A stretch of DNA of 64,000 nucleotides from Nocardiopsis quinghaiensis. GTDB lineage: Bacteria; Actinomycetota; Actinomycetes; Streptosporangiales; Streptosporangiaceae. A program made the translations under genes and the position numbers. Numbering within the stretch: the stretch's first letter is position 1; the number at the start of each line of letters is the position of its first letter. Below the pieces are notes generated by a model. It did no database searches and was not told the origin of the DNA. It saw nothing but the letters and a program-made list of their open reading frames with translations. The stretch covers positions 124,001 to 188,000 of the forward strand of contig NZ_VWVU01000008.1 in the NCBI RefSeq assembly GCF_008638365.1, in the 5' to 3' direction. Below are positions 41,640 to 50,685 of the stretch, one piece after another.

Positions 41640-42344
41640 TCATCCACGGGCGGTGGCGCCGGAGAGCAGTTCGGCGCCGTCGGTGTGGCTGTACCCCTCC
41701 GCACCGAGGACGTCCGCCAGGTGGCGTTCCATCCGCGGCCGTACGTCGGCCACGGTCACGGCACGCCCCAGCTCGACGGAGAGCGAGGTGGTCCCGGCGT
41801 CGGCGATCCCGCACGGGATGATCCGGTCGTACCACGACAAGTCATTGTCGCAGTTCAACGCGAGTCCGTGCATACCGACCCCACGGGCGATCCGGCAGCC
41901 GATGGCGGCCACCTTGCGCTCGATCAGTCCGCGTTCGGGGTCGGCGTCCAGCCACACCCCGGTGCGTCCCTCCACCCGTCCGCCGGTCAGGCCGTACTCC
42001 GCGATGGTGCGGATAATGGCCTCCTCCAGCATCCGTACGTAGGCGATCACGTCCACGGGGTCCGGCATCCTGACGATGGGGTACACCGTCAGCTGTCCGG
42101 GGCCGTGCCAGGTGATCTTGCCGCCCCGGTCGATGTCCACGACAGGCGCCCCGGGGTCGGTGATGGGACGATCCCACCTCCCGGTGCGTTTTCCTGCGGT
42201 GTAGACGGGCTCGTGCTCCAGGAACAGGACCGTGTCGGCCACCTCATCGGCGACGCGGCGCTCGTGGAGCCGCTTCTGCAGATCCCAGCCCTGGTGGTAC
42301 GGGACGGGAGTGTCGCCCAGCCATGCGTAAACGAGATCACTCAC
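41640..42344 (-). CDS. lipB: Octanoyl-[acyl-carrier-protein]:protein octanoyltransferase
   Basis: A 234-residue enzyme that transfers octanoate from ACP to lipoyl domains, the step before LipA. Family motifs: LFLEHEPVYTAGKRTGRWDR, the catalytic Lys region ERKVAAIGCRIARGVGMHGLA, the ITWHGPGQLTVYP motif, and the acyl-thioester Cys in IIPCGIADAGTTSL. ATG 42344 follows the upstream TIGR01777 gene by only 9 bp, so the two are co-transcribed. lipA is downstream in the same operon. The C-terminus (SHTDGAELLSGATARG) is slightly longer than in E. coli. Confidence 0.96.
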   Translation of the reverse strand: MSDLVYAWLGDTPVPYHQGWDLQKRLHERRVADEVADTVLFLEHEPVYTAGKRTGRWDRPITDPGAPVVDIDRGGKITWHGPGQLTVYPIVRMPDPVDVIAYVRMLEEAIIRTIAEYGLTGGRVEGRTGVWLDADPERGLIERKVAAIGCRIARGVGMHGLALNCDNDLSWYDRIIPCGIADAGTTSLSVELGRAVTVADVRPRMERHLADVLGAEGYSHTDGAELLSGATARG

Positions 42345-42353
42345 ACACCCACC

Positions 42354-43286
42354 TTACGCCCCGGTGGAGGGCGAGGGTCTGGCCAGGATGTCGGATAGCG
42401 CACGGTCGAGGGTGGGCAGGTCGAAGGAATACCCGGCCTTGCCCAGGCGTTCGGGCACGACCCTCAGGTCGGTCAGCGCGCTCTCCTCGGCGAAGTCCCC
42501 CAGGACCGCGCGCAGCGCCGCCGCCGGAACCGGAAGGAACGCCGGACGTCTCAGCGCCCTGCCCAGGGCCCGGGAGAATTCCGCGTTGGTCACCGGCTCC
42601 GGCGCGCACATGTTCACCGGCCCGGTGACCTCGGGGTGCTCCAGCAGGAAGCGTACGGCCCCGATGTGGTCGCGCATGGCGATCCAGCTCATGTACTGCG
42701 CGCCCGACCCCAGACGGCCGCCCAGTCCTGCCCGGTACAGCGGCGACAGTGTGCGCAGCATGCCGCCCGAGCGGTCGAGCACAACCGAGGTGCGCATGTG
42801 GGCGACCGACAGGCCCGCCTCGACGGCGGGGGCGGCGGCCTCCTCCCAGTCCTGGCAGACCCCGGCCAGGAACCCGGTGCCCGGCGGGCTGTCCTCGGTG
42901 GCGGCGTGTCCGCCGGTGTCACCGTAGTAGTGCGCTCCCGACGCGGTCAGCAAACGCGGGGGCGGGCCGGTCATGCCCACCAGCGCCTGGCACAGCGTGC
43001 GGGTGCCGCGCACCCGGCTGCGCCGGATGAGGGCGCGCCGGTGCCGTGTCCACAGGGCCGGGCCGATCGGCGCGCCGGCCAGGTGCACCACGGCGTCGGT
43101 CTCGTGCAGGGCCACGGTGTCCACCCGGCCCTGCTCGGGGCGCCACTCCGCCTCCTCCACGCCCGGTGGATGCTGTCCCCGCGGCAGGTGCCGCACCATG
43201 CGCACCACCGTGTGTCCGTCGTCGAGGAGGGACGCCTCCAGCGCCCTGCCGATGAGTCCTGATGCCCCCGTGATCGCCACTCTCAT
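42354..43286 (-). CDS. TIGR01777-family NAD-dependent epimerase-like protein
   Basis: A 310-residue Rossmann-fold protein of the extended short-chain dehydrogenase class. The nucleotide-binding motif is MRVAITGASGLIGRALEASL. VVHLAGAPIGPALWTRHRRA and the active-site area LTASGAHYYGDTGGHAATED (Tyr in YYG) follow. The C-terminal DUF1731 extension is present (FLPVPAAALRAVLGDFAEES). The family's physiological substrate is unknown. It is the first gene of a run through lipB and lipA. Its start at 43286 is the only ATG that keeps the Rossmann motif near residue 7. Confidence 0.9.
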   Translation of the reverse strand: MRVAITGASGLIGRALEASLLDDGHTVVRMVRHLPRGQHPPGVEEAEWRPEQGRVDTVALHETDAVVHLAGAPIGPALWTRHRRALIRRSRVRGTRTLCQALVGMTGPPPRLLTASGAHYYGDTGGHAATEDSPPGTGFLAGVCQDWEEAAAPAVEAGLSVAHMRTSVVLDRSGGMLRTLSPLYRAGLGGRLGSGAQYMSWIAMRDHIGAVRFLLEHPEVTGPVNMCAPEPVTNAEFSRALGRALRRPAFLPVPAAALRAVLGDFAEESALTDLRVVPERLGKAGYSFDLPTLDRALSDILARPSPSTGA

Positions 43287-43557
43287 GGTCCAGGGTCTAC
43301 CCTCAGGGTCTCCGAACTCCCGTGACGGAGGCCGTCAAAGGTGCGTTCCGAGGGAGCCGGCCGGTTTTTCCTCGGCTTTTTCCGCGAAAGAGCTGCGGGA
43401 GGGCTCCCCGTTCTTCTACCTTGAAGGTGGCACAGGAACTCCGCGTCATCGCGGAGATACTGCGGGCGACGCGCTGTCGGGCTGGCTGCCGCGCGCCCGG
43501 CCACAGACCTTTGATGATGGGGATCATCAGGGGATGGTGATTGGTGGGGTAGAAAAG

Positions 43558-43585
43558 CGGGGCGGTGCCGTGAGGCACCGCCCCG
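43558..43585. terminator. Hairpin terminator after the FMN reductase gene
   Basis: CGGGGCGGTGCC (43558-43569) pairs with GGCACCGCCCCG (43574-43585) across GTGA. On the minus strand it lies 71 bp after the FMN reductase stop. Confidence 0.8.
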
Positions 43586-43600
43586 TTCACTGTGTCTGCC

Positions 43601-43641
43601 TTGGGGCTCCGCTTCGCCTCGCCCCGTGTTCGGGCGACACC
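43601..43641. repeat. Dispersed intergenic repeat, copy 1
   Basis: TTGGGGCTCCGCTTCGCC then TCGCCCCGTGTTCGGGCG is nearly repeated in inverted orientation at 53116-53154. The 15-bp CCTTGGGGCTCCGCT also recurs at 43643-43657, overlapping the FMN reductase stop. Confidence 0.6.
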
Positions 43642-43655
43642 TCCTTGGGGCTCCG

Positions 43656-44222
43656 CTAACCGGGGTAGGGGCGGCGCTCCCGGGCCTCGCGCAGGGCCAG
43701 CGCCCACCACGCCAGCTGGTGCAGCATCCTCTCCACGGCCGCCTCCGCCTCCGACATGTCCACCACCGGATCGCCGTCGGCGCCGAACATCGTCTGCGCG
43801 TTGTGCAGGCTGACCGTGTCGCGGATCGTGGCGGTGTGCAGTTCCGAGAAGACCGACCGCAGCTGCTCGATCGCCCGCAGGCCCCCGGACATCCCCCCGT
43901 AGGAGACGAATCCGACCGCCTTGCCGAACCACTCCCGGCGCGCGGCGTCGATGGCGCTCTTGAGCTCGCCGGGGTAGCCGTGGTTGTACTCCGGAGTCAC
44001 CACCACGAACCCGTCGGCGGCGTCCACGGTCCGGATCGACTCCGGGGCCATCGGTCCGCCGTGGCCGTCCGCCGGACTGATGTCGTCCACGTCGAGGAAG
44101 TCGAACCCCACGTCCGGGTCGGGGTGTTTGACGGCGCGGTCCACGAACCAGCGCGAGACGGCGGGGCCGGTGCGGCCCCTGCGGTTACCGCCGAGGATGA
44201 CCGCGATCCGAAGGTTGTGCAT
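43656..44222 (-). CDS. NADPH-dependent FMN reductase family protein
   Basis: A 188-residue flavodoxin-fold reductase. The phosphate-binding loop is ILGGNRRGRTGPAVSRWFV, the middle strand is GFDFLDVDDI, and the flavin-contact segment is VTPEYNHGYPGELKSAIDAA. KAVGFVSYGGMSGGLRAIEQ is also typical of the azoreductase/chromate-reductase subgroup. These enzymes supply reduced flavin or detoxify quinones and azo compounds. ATG 44222 has AAGGA five bases upstream. A SoxR-type palindromic promoter 140 bp upstream suggests induction by redox-active compounds. It is flanked by intergenic repeats rather than partner genes, so it likely forms a single-gene unit. Confidence 0.88.
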   Translation of the reverse strand: MHNLRIAVILGGNRRGRTGPAVSRWFVDRAVKHPDPDVGFDFLDVDDISPADGHGGPMAPESIRTVDAADGFVVVTPEYNHGYPGELKSAIDAARREWFGKAVGFVSYGGMSGGLRAIEQLRSVFSELHTATIRDTVSLHNAQTMFGADGDPVVDMSEAEAAVERMLHQLAWWALALREARERRPYPG

Positions 44223-44353
44223 GTGGGTCCTTGCTTCTTGGTGCCGTCTCGGCCCACGGGAGAGCGGGCACGTCGGGCGGGCACGCGCGGATCGGCTCTG
44301 CCCTGGCGGGAAAGGAGCCGCGCGGCGCACCGTCGGTTCTTCGGGACGGGCCA

Positions 44354-44385
44354 ACGCTAGAACCTCAACACTGCTTGAGGTCAAA
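44354..44385 (-). promoter_or_regulatory. SoxR/MerR-type promoter with a 19-bp spacer, upstream of the FMN reductase
   Basis: ACCTCAA-CACTGC-TTGAGGT (44362-44381) is a 7-bp inverted repeat. On the minus strand it sits between TTGACC (complement of 44380-44385) and TAGCGT (44355-44360 region), which are separated by 19 bp. This is the diagnostic over-long spacer of MerR-family promoters such as SoxR boxes (CCTCAA...TTGAGG). No soxR gene is in the window. Confidence 0.65.
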
Positions 44386-44517
44386 TCGGTCAGGCCCCCG
44401 AGGGCCGCCCCGAAAGGAGACGGACCCGAAAGACGGAGCCGGGCCGGGAACCGCGTGGGCGGCGCCCGACCCGGCGGGGTCGTGCGGGAGGACCAGGCCG
44501 GACCGGGCCCGGCCCGC

Positions 44518-46380
44518 CTAGGCCATGCCCAGGTCGCCTTCGAAGGCGCCCTCCTCCAGCCGGCTCTTCACCGCCTGGAGGAAGCGTCCGGCGTCGGCGC
44601 TGTCGATCAGGCGGTGGTCGTGGGCCAGCGACAGGTACACCATCGAGCGCACCGCGATCACCTCGTCGCCCATGGACAGGTCCTCGACCACGACGGGGCG
44701 CTTGACGACCGCGCCGGCGCCCAGGATCGCCACCTGCGGCTGGTTGATGATCGGCGTGCCGAACAGCGCACCGGTGCAGCCGGTCTCGGCGATGGTGAAC
44801 GTGCCGCCGCCCAGCTCGTCCGGGCCGAGCTTGCCGGTGTGGGCGCGCTCGGTCAGGTCCGTGATCTTGCGCGCGAGGGCGCTCAGGTCCAGCTTGCCCG
44901 CCTCCTTGACCACCGGGGCGAGCAGGCCGCGCGCGGTGTCCACCGAGACGCCGAGGTTCTCCACGTCGTGGTAGGTCACCTCCCGCTTGTCGCTGTCGAT
45001 CACCGCGTTGAGCTTGGGGTGGGACCGCAGGGCCCTCACCGCGGCCAGCGCGAAGAAGGGGAAGAAGTCCAGCGGGAGGTTCTCGCGCTCGGCGAAGCGG
45101 TCGGCGGCCTGCTCGCGCAGGCGGGCGATCTTGGTGACGTCCACCTCGATGACCTGCGTGGTCGTGGCCGAGACGTGCAGCGACTCCACCATCCGGTCCG
45201 CGATGGACAGGCGCAGGCGGCTGAGCTTCTCGGTGCGGCCGCGCAGAGAGGCGTCGTCCGCCACCTTGCTCGGCGCCGAGGACGGGGCCGGTGCGGCGGC
45301 GCGCGCGGCTTCGGCCTTCTGGTCCTCGGCGGCCTTGAGCACGTCCTGCTTGCGGACGCGTCCGCCCACGCCGGTGCCCTTGACGCGGCCCAGGTCCACG
45401 CCGTGCTCGGCGGCGAGCTTGCGCACCAGCGGCGTCACGTAGGCCTCGGTCCCGGAGTCGGTGCCCGAGGCACGGCCGGTGCCGCTGAGGGTCTCGATGT
45501 CCACGGACGGCCCCTCGTGGGCCTGCTCCCTGTCCGCGGCGGGCTCGGGCTCGGGCTTGGGAGCGGGCTCCGGCTCCGGCTCCGGCTCCGGCTTCTCGGG
45601 CGCGGGCTCCGGCTCCGGCTTCTCGGGCGCGGGCTCCGGCTCGGGCTGCGGTTCGGCCTCGGGCGGGGCGGGCGCCTCGGAGGAGGCCGGGGGCTCGTCG
45701 CCGGTACCGCCGATGACGGCGATCTCCTGGCCGATCTCCACGGTCTCGTCCTCGTCGACGAGGATCTTGGTGAGTACACCGGCAGCCGGTGACGGAATCT
45801 CGGTGTCCACCTTGTCGGTGGAGACCTCAAGGAGCGGTTCGTCCGCCTCGACGGTGTCGCCCACGTTCTTCAGCCACTGTGTGACGGTGCCCTCGGTGAC
45901 GCTCTCGCCCAGGGCCGGCATGGTCACCGACGTCTTCGGGCCGCCGGAGGAGGCCTCCGACTGCGCGGACCGGGCAGGTGCGGGTTCCGGCTCCGGCTCC
46001 GGCTCGGGCTCTTCGGCCGCCGCGGGCTCGGGCGCGGGTTCGGGCTCCTCGGCCGCCGCGGGCTCGGGGGCGGGCTCCTCCTCCGGCTCGGACCGGGAGG
46101 CCTCGGCAGCGGGTTCGGCACCGCCCTCGTCGGCGCTCTCGCCCTCACCGCCGATGATGGCGATCTCCGCGCCGATCTCCACGGTCTCGTCCTCGTCGAC
46201 GAGGATCTTGGTGAGTACGCCCGCGACCGGTGACGGAATCTCGGTGTCCACCTTGTCGGTGGAGACCTCAAGGAGCGGTTCGTCTGCCTCGACGGTGTCG
46301 CCCACGTTCTTCAGCCACTGTGTGACGGTGCCCTCGGTGACGCTCTCGCCCAGGGCTGGCATGGAAACGGAAGTCGGCAT
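44518..46380 (-). CDS. sucB: 2-Oxoglutarate dehydrogenase E2 (dihydrolipoamide succinyltransferase) with two lipoyl domains
   Basis: A 620-residue E2 acyltransferase of the 2-oxo acid dehydrogenase complex. Two N-terminal lipoyl domains each carry the lipoylated Lys in [12 protein letters not shown], separated by long Pro/Glu/Ala linkers. Next is the E3-binding domain ([20 protein letters not shown]) and then the catalytic domain, with the acyltransferase His in [20 protein letters not shown]. The two lipoyl-domain coding stretches are about 96 percent identical (separate entry). The gene ends its operon, with lpd immediately upstream. Lipoylation depends on LipB and LipA encoded 3 kb away. 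It could also act with pyruvate or branched-chain E1 partners, as in some actinobacteria. Confidence 0.92.
   Translation of the reverse strand: MPTSVSMPALGESVTEGTVTQWLKNVGDTVEADEPLLEVSTDKVDTEIPSPVAGVLTKILVDEDETVEIGAEIAIIGGEGESADEGGAEPAAEASRSEPEEEPAPEPAAAEEPEPAPEPAAAEEPEPEPEPEPAPARSAQSEASSGGPKTSVTMPALGESVTEGTVTQWLKNVGDTVEADEPLLEVSTDKVDTEIPSPAAGVLTKILVDEDETVEIGQEIAVIGGTGDEPPASSEAPAPPEAEPQPEPEPAPEKPEPEPAPEKPEPEPEPEPAPKPEPEPAADREQAHEGPSVDIETLSGTGRASGTDSGTEAYVTPLVRKLAAEHGVDLGRVKGTGVGGRVRKQDVLKAAEDQKAEAARAAAPAPSSAPSKVADDASLRGRTEKLSRLRLSIADRMVESLHVSATTTQVIEVDVTKIARLREQAADRFAERENLPLDFFPFFALAAVRALRSHPKLNAVIDSDKREVTYHDVENLGVSVDTARGLLAPVVKEAGKLDLSALARKITDLTERAHTGKLGPDELGGGTFTIAETGCTGALFGTPIINQPQVAILGAGAVVKRPVVVEDLSMGDEVIAVRSMVYLSLAHDHRLIDSADAGRFLQAVKSRLEEGAFEGDLGMA
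45721..45922 (-). repeat. Lipoyl-domain coding repeat within sucB, copy 2
   Basis: This 202-bp block matches 46162-46363 with about 8 mismatches counted by eye, including at synonymous sites. The offset is 441 bp. The high identity points to recent duplication or gene conversion. Confidence 0.85.
46162..46363 (-). repeat. Lipoyl-domain coding repeat within sucB, copy 1
   Basis: N-terminal copy of the block at 45721-45922. Differences cluster at the 5' edge of the plus-strand block and around ACACCGGCAGCC versus ACGCCCGCGACC. Confidence 0.85.
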
Positions 46381-46484
46381 GGGTTCCTCGTTGGATCTGG
46401 GCGCGGTCTCTGCCCAACCCCTTGACTGGGCAGCGCGGATGTGTGCGGGGGCGGGCCTTGGCGGCCCGCCCCCGGATGGTGCGG

Positions 46485-47861
46485 TCAGTCGTGGACGTGG
46501 AGCGGCTTGCCCGCCAGCGCCAGGTGCGCCTCCCCGAGCGCCTCGGACTGGCTCGGGTGCGGGTGGACCAGTTGCGCCACCTCGGAGGGCAGCGCCTCCC
46601 AGTTGTAGATCAGCTGGCTCTCGGCGACCAGCTCTCCGACGCGGCTGCCGACCATGTGGACGCCCAGTACCCGGCCGTCCTTCTCGGCGATGACCTTCAC
46701 CGCGCCCTGCGTCTGCAGGATCTGGCTCTTGCCGTTGCCCGCGAGGCTGTAGTTCATCTCCACGACGTCGTGGCCGCGTTCCTTGGCGACCTCGGAGGTC
46801 AGTCCCACGGACGCGACCTCGGGCTCACAGTAGGTGACGCGGGGAACACCGTCGTAGTCGATCGCGGGCGGGTTCTGCCCCGCGATGTGCTCGGCGACGA
46901 AGATGCCCTCGGCGAAACCCACGTGGGCGAGCTGGAGGGTGGGGATGAGGTCGCCCACGGCGTAGACGTTGCCCACGCCGGTGCGCAGGTTCTCGTCCAC
47001 CTGGACGAAGCCGCGCTCCAGGGTGACGCCTTGCTCCTCGTATCCCAGGTCCTCCGAGACGGGGCCGCGGCCGATGGCGACCAGCAGGATCTCGGCGTCC
47101 AGGGTCTTGCCGCCCTGGAGGGTGACGGTCACGCCGGAGTCGGTGGTCTTGACCGACTCGAACGGCGTGCCCAGCTCGTAGTTGATCTTGCGCTTGCGGA
47201 AGGCGCGCTCCAGCAGCTTGGAGCTCGACTCATCCTCCGCCGGCACCAGGCGGGGCAGGGCCTCGACGATGGTGACGTCGGCGCCGTAGGAGCGCCACAC
47301 GCTGGCGAACTCCACACCGATCACGCCGCCGCCCAGGACGATGACCGACTCGGGGACGCGGTTCATGTCCAGGGCCTGGTCACTGGTCATGACCTTCTCG
47401 CCGTCGATGTCCAGGCCCAGGGTCTTGGGCTTGGAACCGGTGGCCAGCAGGATGTTGCGGCCCTTGTAGACGGTGCCGCCGACGGTGACCTCGTCCTCGC
47501 CGGTGAGCTTGCCCTCACCCTCCACGACGGTGATCTGGCGGGACTTGACCAGGCCGGTCAGGCCCTTGAACAGGCCGCCGACCACCTTGTCCTTGTACTT
47601 GTGCACGGCCTCGATGTCGATGCCCTCGAAGGTGGCCCTGACACCGAAGTTCTCGCTCTCCTTGGCGGAGTCGGCGATCTCGGCCGAGTGCAGGAGGGCC
47701 TTGGTGGGGATGCACCCGCGGTGCAGGCAGGTGCCGCCGAGCTTGTCTTTCTCGATCAGGACGACGCTCATGTCCAGCTCCGCGGCGCGCAGTGCCGCCG
47801 CGTAGCCGCCGCTGCCGCCGCCAAGGACGACGAGGTCGAAGGTGCCGCCGCTCTCACTCAC
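46485..47861 (-). CDS. lpd: Dihydrolipoamide dehydrogenase (E3)
   Basis: A 458-residue flavoprotein that reoxidises dihydrolipoyl groups of SucB with NAD+. Near the N-terminus the FAD motif is [20 protein letters not shown] and the redox disulfide is [13 protein letters not shown]. The NAD-binding motif is [20 protein letters not shown] at about residue 170. The FAD motif [20 protein letters not shown] follows, and the C-terminal His-Glu pair is in [16 protein letters not shown]. The start at 47861 ([14 protein letters not shown]) is the first ATG before the FAD motif. It lies 104 bp upstream of sucB in the same direction, so the E3 and E2 genes form one unit. Confidence 0.96.
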   Translation of the reverse strand: MSESGGTFDLVVLGGGSGGYAAALRAAELDMSVVLIEKDKLGGTCLHRGCIPTKALLHSAEIADSAKESENFGVRATFEGIDIEAVHKYKDKVVGGLFKGLTGLVKSRQITVVEGEGKLTGEDEVTVGGTVYKGRNILLATGSKPKTLGLDIDGEKVMTSDQALDMNRVPESVIVLGGGVIGVEFASVWRSYGADVTIVEALPRLVPAEDESSSKLLERAFRKRKINYELGTPFESVKTTDSGVTVTLQGGKTLDAEILLVAIGRGPVSEDLGYEEQGVTLERGFVQVDENLRTGVGNVYAVGDLIPTLQLAHVGFAEGIFVAEHIAGQNPPAIDYDGVPRVTYCEPEVASVGLTSEVAKERGHDVVEMNYSLAGNGKSQILQTQGAVKVIAEKDGRVLGVHMVGSRVGELVAESQLIYNWEALPSEVAQLVHPHPSQSEALGEAHLALAGKPLHVHD

Positions 47862-48004
47862 GGAACGAACTCCTTGTTGTGTGGCTGGTGATGGGTGGTG
47901 GGGCCGCGGACGGGGCTGGGGAAACGGGGGGCGGCGTCCGCGTCCGCGGTGCCGGGGAGGGGCGGACGCTCCGGCTCACAGGAGACCCGCCCCGCCCACG
48001 GGGA

Positions 48005-49504
48005 CTACCTGGCGTACTCCTCGGCGATGCGGACCAGTGTGCGCGTGCCCGCGCCGGTGCCGCCCTTGGGGGTGTAACCGTGCGGGCCGCCGTGGTTGAA
48101 GGACGGGCCCGCGATGTCGAGGTGCGCCCACTTGACGCCGTCCTCGATGAACTCCTTGAGGAAGATGCCCGCGGAGAGCATGCCGCCCCAGCGCTCGCCC
48201 GCCACGTTGGCGATGTCGGCGACCGAGGAGTCCAGGCCCGAGCGAAGCTCCCCGGGCAGGGGCATCGGCCAGGAGGTCTCGCCCGCGGCGCCCGAGGCGG
48301 AGACGATGTCGGCGCGCACGTCGTCGTCGTTGGACATGACCGCGAACACGCGGGTGCCGAGTGCGACCAGCTGGGCGCCGGTCAGGGTGGCGATGTCCAC
48401 GACCAGGTCGGGCTCGTCCTCCTGCGCGCGGACCAGGGCGTCGGCCATGACCAGGCGGCCCTCGGCGTCGGTGTTGAGGACCTCCACGGTCTTGCCGCCG
48501 TAGATGGTCAGCACGTCGGAGGGGCGCTGGGCGGTGCCGCTGGGCATGTTCTCGGCCACGGCCAGGTAGCCGACGACGTTGACCTTCAGGCCCAGGGCGG
48601 CGATGGCGCGCATGGCGGCGAGCACGGAGGCGGCGCCGGCCATGTCGGACTTCATCCAGTCCATCGAGCCCGCGGGCTTGAGGGACAGGCCGCCGGAGTC
48701 GAACGTGATGCCCTTGCCGACGAAGGCGACGGTGCGGGTGGCCTCCGGGTGGGTGTGGGAGAGGCGGACCAGGCGAGGCGGGTTGGCCGAGCCCTGACCG
48801 ACGCCGGTCAGGCCGCCGTAGCCGCCCTCGGACAGGGCGCGCTCGTCCAGGACCTCGATCTGGAGGCCGGTCTGCGCGGCGATCTCCTGGGCGGTGTCGG
48901 CCAGGTCCTCGGGGACCAGGTCGGCCGGTGCGGTGTTGACCAGGTCACGCGTGAGGTTGACGGCCTCGGACAGGACGGTGGCGCGCTCGGCGGCGTCCCC
49001 GGCGTCGGAGGAGACCAGGACCAGCTCGGCGGCCGCGTCGGCCTTCTTGCCGTTCCCGGTGCGGTACCGGTCGAATTCGTAGGCGCCCAACCGTGCGCCG
49101 AGGGCGACGGCCTCGGCTTCGGCGGAGGTCTGGGCGGGCAGGGCCAGGACGACCCGGCCCGCACCCCCCGGGCGCGAGGTCAGGGAACGCAGCGCGGCAC
49201 CGGCCGCGCGGGACAGGATGCCGGAGTCGACGGGACCCTCGGCGGGCGCCGGGCCGAGACCGACCGCGACGACGACCGGGGCCTTGACGGCTCCGAGGGA
49301 GGCAAGGGTGTGCACCTCCTCGGGGGCGCCGCTCGCTCCCAGGAGCGACAGGGTCTGGGCGAGGCCGCCTGAGAAGGCGGCATCGACGTCATGTGCGCCC
49401 GACGCGGGCTCCGGAGCGTCGCCTCCGGAGTGGTAACCGACGACAACGGCGTCGGCGTCGAGCGAACTGGGGGACTCCGTATTTACTGACAACGACGTGC
49501 TCAC
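48005..49504 (-). CDS. pepA: Leucyl aminopeptidase (M17 family)
   Basis: A 499-residue di-zinc aminopeptidase. The catalytic domain shows KGITFDSGGLSLKP, MKSDMAGAASVLAAMRAIAA and the family signature NTDAEGRLVMADAL, which provide the metal ligands and catalytic residues. The N-terminal domain (residues 1-160) is the macro-like domain typical of hexameric PepA. The GTG at 49504 (MSTSLSVNTESPSS) was chosen because the frame upstream runs through low-quality Arg/Pro sequence and homologues begin near SVNTESP. It is encoded just upstream of lpd-sucB, as in Streptomyces. It acts in cytoplasmic peptide turnover. Confidence 0.95.
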   Translation of the reverse strand: MSTSLSVNTESPSSLDADAVVVGYHSGGDAPEPASGAHDVDAAFSGGLAQTLSLLGASGAPEEVHTLASLGAVKAPVVVAVGLGPAPAEGPVDSGILSRAAGAALRSLTSRPGGAGRVVLALPAQTSAEAEAVALGARLGAYEFDRYRTGNGKKADAAAELVLVSSDAGDAAERATVLSEAVNLTRDLVNTAPADLVPEDLADTAQEIAAQTGLQIEVLDERALSEGGYGGLTGVGQGSANPPRLVRLSHTHPEATRTVAFVGKGITFDSGGLSLKPAGSMDWMKSDMAGAASVLAAMRAIAALGLKVNVVGYLAVAENMPSGTAQRPSDVLTIYGGKTVEVLNTDAEGRLVMADALVRAQEDEPDLVVDIATLTGAQLVALGTRVFAVMSNDDDVRADIVSASGAAGETSWPMPLPGELRSGLDSSVADIANVAGERWGGMLSAGIFLKEFIEDGVKWAHLDIAGPSFNHGGPHGYTPKGGTGAGTRTLVRIAEEYAR

Positions 49505-49848
49505 ACTCCCGATGCTAGTCGCCTCGTGCGCTCGGCGGCGACGCGGCGCCCCGGGGTGGGAGGGGGTCTGACGCGGCGCTGCGGGCGATTCCGGAGAGCG
49601 GGGGTTCCCCGGGGCGGCCCCGGCCCGTTCGGGCGGCGAGGGGGGCTCTGGCCGCCGGTGGAGGGCGTCGTGCGCCGTCGTCCGGGTGGTGGCGGTTCCC
49701 CGTGTGCGGAATCCGTGAAACCCGGTGTGAAAAAATGTGATGATCATGACATCGGGGGTTCCTGGAGATTACCCGTTGGTAGGAGGCCGCCTGGTGGAGC
49801 CGCCTCCCACGCGCACGGCGGGTTCCGCGCGTCCCGGCCCGGTGGCCC
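49505..49848. other. Intergenic region between cobS and pepA
   Basis: This 344-bp gap contains a lower-GC patch (49725-49760) with GTGAAAAAATGTGATGATCA and the palindrome ATGATCAT, likely the pepA promoter on the minus strand. No ORF with a convincing Shine-Dalgarno is present, and no cobalamin riboswitch motif was recognised. Confidence 0.5.
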
Positions 49849-50685
49849 TCACCCCCAGGCGGAGGCCGCCGCGGCCACCACGAGTACCGCCGTCGCGGCG
49901 GACTCCACCAGAGCGCCCAGCACATCACCGGTGACCCCGCCCAGCCGCCGCACCGCCCGACGCAGTACGCCGCCCGCCATGAGCAGGCCCGCGACCGCCG
50001 CGAGCACGCACGCCAGCGCGAACACCGGAGCATGTGCCCAGCCCGTCAGGCACACCACGGCCGTGAAGGCACCGGCGGCCAGCGCCCCCGGCCAGCGCAC
50101 GGTCCCCGCCACGAACGCGCCCAGCCCCTCCGGGCGCGCCGACGGCACGCGCGGTGTGCACGCCAGCGCCACCGCGAGCCGCCCCACCGCCCCGGCCGCC
50201 GCCGCGCCCGTCAGCGCCGCCCACGGGGAGGCCGCCGCCAACTGGCCCAGCGCCAGCACCTGCGCGCCCAGCACGACCACGAGGGTGACCACGCCGAACG
50301 GGCCGATGTCGGAGCGCCTCATCACCTCCAGGGCACCCTCGGCCGGACGGCCGCTGCCCAGTCCGTCGGCGAGGTCCGCCAGACCGTCCAGGTGCAGCCC
50401 CCGGGTCAGCAGCGCGGCTAGGCCCACGGCGAGTACCGCCGCCAGCGGCGCGGACAGCCCCGCGGCCGTGCCCAGTACGGCCACCGCACCGGTCAGAGCG
50501 CCCAGGAGCGCACCCAGGACGGGCGCCCACACCATCGCCCAGCCGGCGGCGGAGCGGTCCACCCGCTCCACGCGCACGGGGAACACGGTGAACGTCCCCA
50601 GCGCCATCCTCGCGCCGGCGACCGCAGGGGAGGGGCCGGAGCCGTGGTCGGGACCCGGGGAACCGCCGCGGGCCGCACCGGTCAC
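49849..50685 (-). CDS. cobS: Adenosylcobinamide-GDP ribazoletransferase (cobalamin synthase)
   Basis: A 278-residue integral-membrane enzyme of B12 synthesis that joins adenosylcobinamide-GDP and alpha-ribazole. The motif GLHLDGLADLADGLGSGRPA at about residues 95-115 with RRSDIGPFGVVTLVVVLGAQ is diagnostic. About six hydrophobic helices follow. The GTG start at 50685 overlaps the cobU stop by four bases (GTGA), so the pair is coupled. The sequence from GTG to MALGTFTVFPVRV is an Arg/Gly/Pro extension; ATG at about 50607 is an alternative that fits the family N-terminus better. Confidence 0.93.
   Translation of the reverse strand: MTGAARGGSPGPDHGSGPSPAVAGARMALGTFTVFPVRVERVDRSAAGWAMVWAPVLGALLGALTGAVAVLGTAAGLSAPLAAVLAVGLAALLTRGLHLDGLADLADGLGSGRPAEGALEVMRRSDIGPFGVVTLVVVLGAQVLALGQLAAASPWAALTGAAAAGAVGRLAVALACTPRVPSARPEGLGAFVAGTVRWPGALAAGAFTAVVCLTGWAHAPVFALACVLAAVAGLLMAGGVLRRAVRRLGGVTGDVLGALVESAATAVLVVAAAASAWG

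Larger units (their letters stand above)
43287..43655. other. Intergenic region with hairpins and a short palindrome, no supported gene
   Basis: This 369-bp stretch holds CTCCGCG-TCAT-CGCGGAG (43439-43456), GATGAT-GGGG-ATCATC (43513-43528) and a terminator at 43558-43585. A 74-codon minus-strand frame (MIPIIKGLWPG...) overlaps the palindrome but has no good Shine-Dalgarno. A plus-strand short frame near 43430 is equally weak. The region may contain the TIGR01777/lipB promoter and a small RNA; nothing firm is visible. Confidence 0.6.

Noticed and set aside
43303-43524. 74-codon minus-strand ORF starting MIPIIKGLWPG
   Set aside because: No Shine-Dalgarno, Arg/Ala-rich composition, and overlap with hairpins; insufficient support for a gene.
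49505-49848. Cobalamin riboswitch near cobS/cobU
   Set aside because: No B12-box (GCCACTG) was seen upstream of cobU or in the cobS-pepA gap.
49737-49934. Plus-strand ORF starting MIMTSGVPGD
   Set aside because: Most of it overlaps cobS in antisense, and only the first 35 codons are outside. No Shine-Dalgarno.
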